64,000 bases of DNA, from positions 2,232,001-2,296,000 of the forward strand of contig CM022375.1 in the NCBI GenBank assembly GCA_011800155.1, in the 5' to 3' direction. The DNA is from Flammulina velutipes (Eukaryota; Basidiomycota; Agaricomycetes; Agaricales; Physalacriaceae). A model generated the notes under the pieces. It was not told the DNA's origin, made no database searches, and saw only the letters and a program-made list of their open reading frames with translations. Shown piece after piece: positions 58,092 through 64,000 of this stretch (its first letter is position 1; every line of letters begins with the position of its first letter). Position numbers and translations under genes: made by a program.

Positions 58092-59223
58092 TATGTTGAT
58101 TCTATATGAAGATACCCTCCCCGCTTCCTGCAGATTATATATACAGTCTGCCAGTCCTCAGGCTGATGGTCGCCAATCCTCGTCTCGTTCTGCAGTACTA
58201 CATATGTACCAACTACTAGGAATTTTACAGACTTTGGGCATATATAACGATACTATGATCGCTCCGACTATACCGCTGTGGCGTAGATACTGTACTTCTC
58301 CCCTATTTTTTGTTCGTTCATGGTAACGCACTACACTACCGGACATTGATCGCTGGTAGCACAGCCAATTGAGGCCGGGGCCTGATTATCGCTAGACATA
58401 CAATCTTTACAACGCGGAGTCATCCTAGGTATTAGCGTATTTACTTACAAGTTACTATTGATAATCAAGTCGATCAGGTAAGATCGATACTACGGGCGAT
58501 GCTCAGATCCTTTCCCTACGTGCTATTTGCATAACACAGCACAGCGATCATCAAGTTGTTCATTGGTCCATTCAGCCTGAGTCCAAGAATCTGAAATATC
58601 TCTATCTATTTCCTGTACCATCCTTTATTATATGTGAGTGTGTTCTCCAGCACTGTACTGGGAGACGCCCAGAGGCCGGTCGAGGACACGGTCTGATATC
58701 TTGGTATCCAGGGATCCCGTTGTAGCACATCAATGTCATGGAACCGTTGACCGACATAACGCCACTAAGGCCAGCCGATGCCAGCTCTTGGAATGTAAAG
58801 ATGAAGGAAAGGCCCAGCCGCTCATGCCAATGACATTAATATCTACCTAATGAAATGAGAGCTATCCTTTCTTGCCTTTTCAGGAATGATAAGTGTGGCG
58901 TAGTGTAATACTTCAATTGGTGCAGAGAAAGCTATAAAAAAGAAAAATTGATTACGAAGTGGTAATTCGAAAATTCAAAGCTTAAGTCCAGTCGAAATCA
59001 TGCCAGTACACAAGTCAACTGCGAGTCAGAGGAGCGAACAAGGAATAGCAATTTGACCCCAATGGATGCTTATACGTTGCAGTATGGCCGTACAATCATA
59101 ATGGGCATAGAAAATTTGACCGGCAGTCCGTATATAATTGGGGACGAGAGTAAGGGTATGCAATGCAAACGTAGGTCGAAAGCTTCATCAAACATCTACA
59201 ACACTAAATTACAATAAGAAGCT
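58092..59223. other. Intergenic region
   Basis: Promoter of the C2H2 gene (to about 58160), then about 1 kb without recognisable genes or repeats, ending in the 3' region of the reductase gene. Confidence 0.4.
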
Positions 59224-62200
59224 TCAGACTACGCTGTCCCAATAAGCCAAATACTCCTCCAAATGCCCCTTGTCCAAGCTAGTACTCGTGACCATCTGCT
59301 TCGAATCCCGCTTCGCCTCCGCCGTGCCCAGGATCACATTCCCCGTCGCCATTCGCACAAAGTCCTGTTCCAAAAAGTTGAACAGCTTCGACGCGGGGGT
59401 CTTGTCCCCAAGGGCCCTGACACCAGCCATCCACTCCCCAAACGGAATGATAGGTAGCCCAAGGATGGACGAAAAGCTCTCCATAATCCCAGACCACGAC
59501 TGCCTCGAAGGGTTCTCCATGTGGTACATCGGCCTGAAGCGTTTGGACAGTGCCAACTCGACGATAACATTCCCAGCACGGTTGACCGGCATCCAAGAGA
59601 GTGACTGTAAGATATCAGAAACCAATGCCAACACCGAACACTTGAAAACACTCACACCGACCATAGCAGGCAACGCGCCCAAAACCTTGGACGCCCTGAT
59701 GATGATAGGGAAATGCTCGCTCTCATTCCAAGCACCAACCCCTTCAGCACCAGTCATCTGACCAATTCGCACAGAACTCCCCTGTATCAACCTCTGCCCA
59801 TCCGCGCCATACAGATGGTCGGCAATCTGAACGAGGCGCTCGCATACCCACTTCGCTTCCGGATACCCAAAGTCGGCCGTGTATGTTGCACCAAGAGCCG
59901 TTTCCGGAACCTCCGAGATGTCTGGATGTAGGACAGAGTGTCTACCTACGACAGCGATAGACGATGCGAACAAGAGGCGGGTCGGATTTGCAGAGTTTTC
60001 GGACGAAAGGATTGCCAGTCTGACTAGATTGACCAACCCAGCGATGTGCGACTCGAAAGAGTAGATATGGCGGTTGAAGTTGACCGGCCACGCATTGTGG
60101 ATGATGTGCGTGGTACGAAGAAACTAGAATGAAAATGAGTGGTGAACAGAGGCAACAGTGAAAACGTACCTCTGGATCCGACCACTTGAAGGTACTGAGA
60201 TCGCAATCAATGAAGGTAACCCGCTTCCATCCCTCGTCTGCTACCACTGCCCCTCGTCGTCTCATCAACCGCACCTGCCTCGTCATCGCATCTTTACCAT
60301 CCGATTTGGGCCGATTGAGACATAGAACTTTCTCGACTGATGGATCCTGTAACAACCGCGCAAGCAAGAAGCACCCCAAACTTCCCGTCGAACCCGTCAA
60401 CAGGACAACCTTCCCCTCCACACCCGTCAAGGAGGTCCGCCTCTTTCTTCCTCGTACATCCCTCGCCGTCCTCCCAAGAGCCGAAAGCTCCAAGCGGTAC
60501 TTTTCAACCATCTGTTCCATGACATCTACCCTGTCTTCTCCCTCCGACTGGCATTCACCATCGAGCAGCCTCGACACCGCCCATGCCAATTTGTCCAGAG
60601 TGGAATGTTGGAAGCAAAAGTCGGACTCGAGCTCCTCTACGGGACTCGGGAGGTTGGGCGTGATGCGAATGCCATTCAGTATCGCCTTGCGTAACCGGGT
60701 GGCCTGCAGGCTGTCCATCCCCGCCTCGAAGAAATCGTTCGCATCTGCAATCCCATCTCGGTACTCCGGCGAATGAGTCACATCATACAAGAGGTTCCTC
60801 AGGATAGCCTTGACGTCGCCGACAAACGGAATAGCTGTTGCGCTCCCAGCTTGCTCGTATGTCCTATTGATTTCCTCTTCGAAGTAGGCAAGGTTGGCCT
60901 TTCTCTGGAGACTGCCCTTGTCCGTCCTCAGCAGCGGCTTCGATTCCTCTGTCGTGAAGACTATCATCTCCCTCGACACCATTCCATGCTTCTCGATGAG
61001 GTCGTTTCCACGGTCAAGGCACTCCCAGAACGATTCGTCCACCTCGGCAACCAGTTCGACGATAAGCCCAAGCGACTCCCTGCCGTCACCAAAGGCGAGA
61101 ACATCCTTGACTGCGAAGTGCTCTCCGACAGCCTTCTCCAGCCCTGCTGGACGGACCTTTTCGCCATTTGCCAGAACCATCAAGTCGTCGACGCGCCCCA
61201 TGATACGGTATTGTCTGGGATCGTTTGGGTGGGCGAGAAGAAGATCCTGCACCACAAAGGGCTCCTTCCATCCCGGAGCACGACCTGTGAGCCGGTAGGT
61301 CTGGTCATCCTCATCGAGGTCGAAGCGTAGTCCCGTATCCTTGCGCGCGATGATATAGTGCCAGTCATAACCAGGCGGAATGGCTTGCACACTGGCGATA
61401 GCTCCTAGTTCAGTTGCACCTATCGTGGACGTTCGTTATACAGCTCATTCAACTGCAAGACTAGAGCTTACCCCAATGGTTCAACAACTTTACGCCGTTG
61501 GCAGTAAGTTCCTCGGCAACGGACTCCTTCATGGGCGCTCCGCCGATGACGATGAAATCCAAAGCCTTCAAAGCGCCTACGCCAATTTGATTTGGAAGAC
61601 GTAACATGTCTTCCAGGATGGACGGAACGGAAAACATAGAACGAGCGCTTGTTGCTTCGAGGACTTGCAAGGTAGATCGTGCTGTTGGGATAACGGAGGC
61701 TGGAGGCAGAACAAAAGGTAGACCAATGGATAGAGACAGAGAAGGTGCCAAAAGTCCGAACCCCTACAATGGCTCAGTAAGCGAGAAAGTGTAGACGAGA
61801 ATGTACATACATGATACAAAGGCAGCGTTGACACATTGAAATCGAAAGGTCGATCCAGCGCAGGCAATTCATGATTGGTCGCGTATGTCAAGACGTATGC
61901 CTGAGCATGATAGATCGGCTTTGGGAGGCCCGTCGTACCAGATGAATGTAGGATGAGGGCGTCGAGGTCGTCATATTGATAGTCATTATATTTGGGCGGG
62001 ATCGCTGCTATTGGTGGATCGAAAATCAATTCCGTATACCCCGGCGCAGTTGCAAACATGATGTCAGGATTAGACGTATCTGTTGTCCTGTACAATTCTT
62101 GAGCTTCTTTGGCGGCCCGCGCAACTTGGGCGCTAATGAGGACAGTAGAGGGGGACGTCTCCTTCAGGAGATGGGCTATTGCAACAGGTGTCAAGCGCGC

Positions 62201-62604
62201 TGATAGGCAGAGAACCTGATACGTTATCAGCGAAGCGGATAGGTTGTGCTTGAGTGAGGGCTCACAGGCGTTCCAAGGCGATTTAACGCAGCCATATACA
62301 TGAAGATCCCAACGTCGCTGCCCAGTAAGATTGCAACAGGGGGGACCTTCGTCTCACGAGACGTTCTTCCGGTGGTGGCTCCCGAGTGGACTAACCAGCT
62401 AGATGCATTCTCGACAGCAGTCTGAAGTTGAGAGAACGTGATTTCGCAAGGAGGCGCGTCTCCGACGCGACTCTGAAGGCCAAAGAGGTGGTCAGGGTTG
62501 TGCTGAGCGTCGAATTCGATAAGGTCGGGAAGAGAAGAGACTCCGTTGGGATGGTCATTACCATAACCAATGTTGATATGAGGGCGTATGAAGGTTGAAG
62601 GCAT
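59224..62604 (-). CDS. NRPS-like adenylate-forming reductase (A-T-R)
   Basis: My model is complement(join(59224..59604,59656..60123,60170..61419,61472..61763,61811..62215,62266..62604)), 1044 residues, all in phase. Adenylation domain (1 to about 470): ILHSSGTTGLPKP (ATP loop), NHWGATELG, TGRAPG and GRVDDLMVLANGEKV. Thiolation domain: FFEAGMDSLQATRLR (phosphopantetheine Ser about 579). Reductase domain: VVLLTGSTGSLGCFLLARLL (NADPH loop, about 687) and YPEAKW (catalytic Tyr/Lys, about 849). Such enzymes activate a carboxylic acid, load it on the carrier arm and release it as aldehyde or alcohol. No condensation domain is present. I do not know the acid. A TTAAATA element lies about 40 bp upstream (62643-62649). 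ATG 62604 was chosen because the upstream in-frame codon is TTG. Confidence 0.9.
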
Positions 62605-63348
62605 GGTAGCAGGGACGTTGAAGATGAATGACAAGAGTTCCGTATTTAAGTCGCGACAGGGTGGGATGTGTTAATCACCGGAGGCGGGGGTGGTGCTGTG
62701 CCTCTTGGGAATTCCACGGTCTTCAGTCCTAGTGGCCTTTGGGACTATCTCCAGTGTACCCAAGTGACTATTGGAAATGAATTGGAATGTAGTTTGCTAT
62801 GACTGGATCAAATTGACATACCGATATTCTCAGGCCCTGCTTGCATCAACCTGATCCACCGCTGATGTTGATCAGTGATCCAAAGATGAGATGACCAGGT
62901 ACGCCACAGATATTCGCCAGCTTCAAATTATTTCCTTCGACCTTATCAGTACAATTATTCAAGAAGAGATGAACGCTTACCTTATTGGTATGCATGCATT
63001 GCTCGCAAAAGCCTTTGTGTATTGCACAGTCCACTATGAGGAACGAGAAAACATCGAGCGACCCGATATATCCACTTTGCCGATCCGCTCGGTATATCCA
63101 CCGCGCCGTTTTGGTTATAGATCTTTGTTGAAAGATATATGAAGGATGTAGACTTTGAAGACGTAGTGGGTCACTTCGGAGAGCATGAGACGCGACATAT
63201 TGATTTGTTGGTGATGGCGAAAGGGAGACAGTGGATTGCTTCCCACGGTTTGCTCCGGGGTAAAAGATATCTCTCCAAATGCGCGCAAGAGAATTGAAAG
63301 TACATTGGGGTCGACGGTGATACAAGGAATCAATTACAAAACTACATT
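62605..63348. promoter_or_regulatory. Intergenic region, promoter of the reductase gene
   Basis: Holds the TATA-like TTAAATA (minus strand, 62643-62649) of the reductase and the 3' region of the O-methyltransferase. No other gene seen. Confidence 0.5.
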
Positions 63349-64000
63349 TCAGATTGCCGAGAAGACATATGTGGCCAACATTCCAGGAGTGACGGACTCC
63401 AGCTTCCATCCCGTTGCCAGTCCCAACGCCCTCATATCGGCTTCAGTACGTTCCTGCCCGTTGAACAAGTTCAACATCTGGATATCCAGAGCGGTGAAGA
63501 ATCCAGCACCAGCGACACCAAGGTTAGCGAGTAACGGCTCGGGCGCGAGCTTGGGCTTCCCGGGTTCAGCGCAGGTGTAGTTCTGGAGGGAATCGAGGAG
63601 GACAAGCTTGGAACTGGGCCCAGCGGCGTCGCGGGTCTGCTTCAAGATGATCTTCGCTTTGGCATCGGGCCAGTCGTGGATAACAACACGCATGAAGTAA
63701 ACGGCGGCGTCCTTCACGGGCTGAGGGTTGAAGAAATCGTGCTTCTGGATGGCAACCTGGCCAGACTCGAGGGCTCCTGGGGCCTTTTCTTTCCAGAACT
63801 GTTGCGTTATCAGCAAAGAAATCTGCTTGGAGTCCATAAAAATGAACGTACAGCTTTTGCGGGCTCTTGTTGGTTCTCGAGATCTTGGATAATATACTTG
63901 AGGTTGGGGAAAGCTTTGTACATGACGAGGGCGGCAGAGCCGACGCTACCGCCGACATCGACGATGACAGAGTTGTCCTTGAGAGATGGGCCGTTGATCG
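63349..64000 (-). CDS. O-methyltransferase, COMT-type (5' end outside the window)
   Basis: Partial gene: exons 63349..63798 and 63852..64000 (continuing beyond). The SAM-binding motif reads VDVGGSVGSAALVMYKAFP, followed by IIQDLE. The catalytic region is VVIHDWPDAKAKIILKQ, with His-Asp of the COMT-type plant/fungal O-methyltransferases. The C-terminus is MLNLFNGQERTEADMRAL and a final VTPGMLATYVFSAI. Such enzymes methylate hydroxyl groups of aromatic or polyketide products. Same orientation as the reductase, 745 bp upstream of it, so co-regulation in one pathway is plausible. Confidence 0.85.

Noticed and set aside
60186..60776. Plus-strand frame of 196 residues
   Set aside because: Antisense to the reductase and thiolation domains, which are clearly coding on the other strand.

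Overview
The window looks like nuclear DNA of a filamentous basidiomycete, probably a mushroom-forming Agaricomycete. I infer this from genes split by many 45-60 nt GT-AG introns, the gene content (Gon7, CFIm25, DPH2, a Vsb1-like SulP transporter, a TKL-type kinase, a P450 array, an A-T-R adenylate-forming reductase) and many small terminal-inverted-repeat (TIR) elements. All exon models were built by hand from splice signals and reading frame.

Region 1 (1-10.35 kb) and region 3 (26.6-34.06 kb) are two arms of an inverted segmental duplication. The ancestral unit seems to have been a divergent GON7/methyltransferase pair, an alpha/beta hydrolase and a small secreted kinase-like gene, already duplicated in tandem before the inversion. 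Copies are at every stage of decay. The window has one intact GON7 (4862-5146), two intact methyltransferases (3621-4679, 33005-34060), one intact hydrolase (6629-7654) and three intact kinase-like genes (1375-2383, 26945-28013, 31233-32244). Two further kinase-like genes (7709-10028, 18041-20057) would be intact but for one TIR element each.

Region 2 (10.35-26.6 kb) lies between the arms. It holds a fold-back element, a gene-poor stretch, a TKL-type kinase (13514-15684), an acidic hypothetical protein (16015-17271), the most divergent kinase-like copy, the CFIm25/NUDT21 orthologue (20879-21689) and a 16-exon Vsb1-like transporter (22498-26236).

Region 4 (34.1-57.5 kb) is a four-copy cytochrome P450 array (34949, 40863, 45904, 54886), all on the + strand with shared TATA/CCAAT promoters. 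It begins as a methyltransferase-P450 tandem. The second P450 is broken by an element carrying two outward-facing tRNA-like modules, and the nearby methyltransferase copy by another element with TA target duplication. A serine-rich hypothetical gene and DPH2 sit between the third and fourth P450.

Region 5 (57.5-64 kb) has a two-finger C2H2 protein, a 1044-residue adenylation-thiolation-reductase enzyme and the 3' part of an O-methyltransferase. With the P450s they form a plausible specialised-metabolism cluster that probably continues past the window end. The most interesting signals are the secreted kinase-like family with a full set of kinase catalytic residues, and a CACTA-like insertion at a 3' splice site that supplies its own in-frame acceptor.
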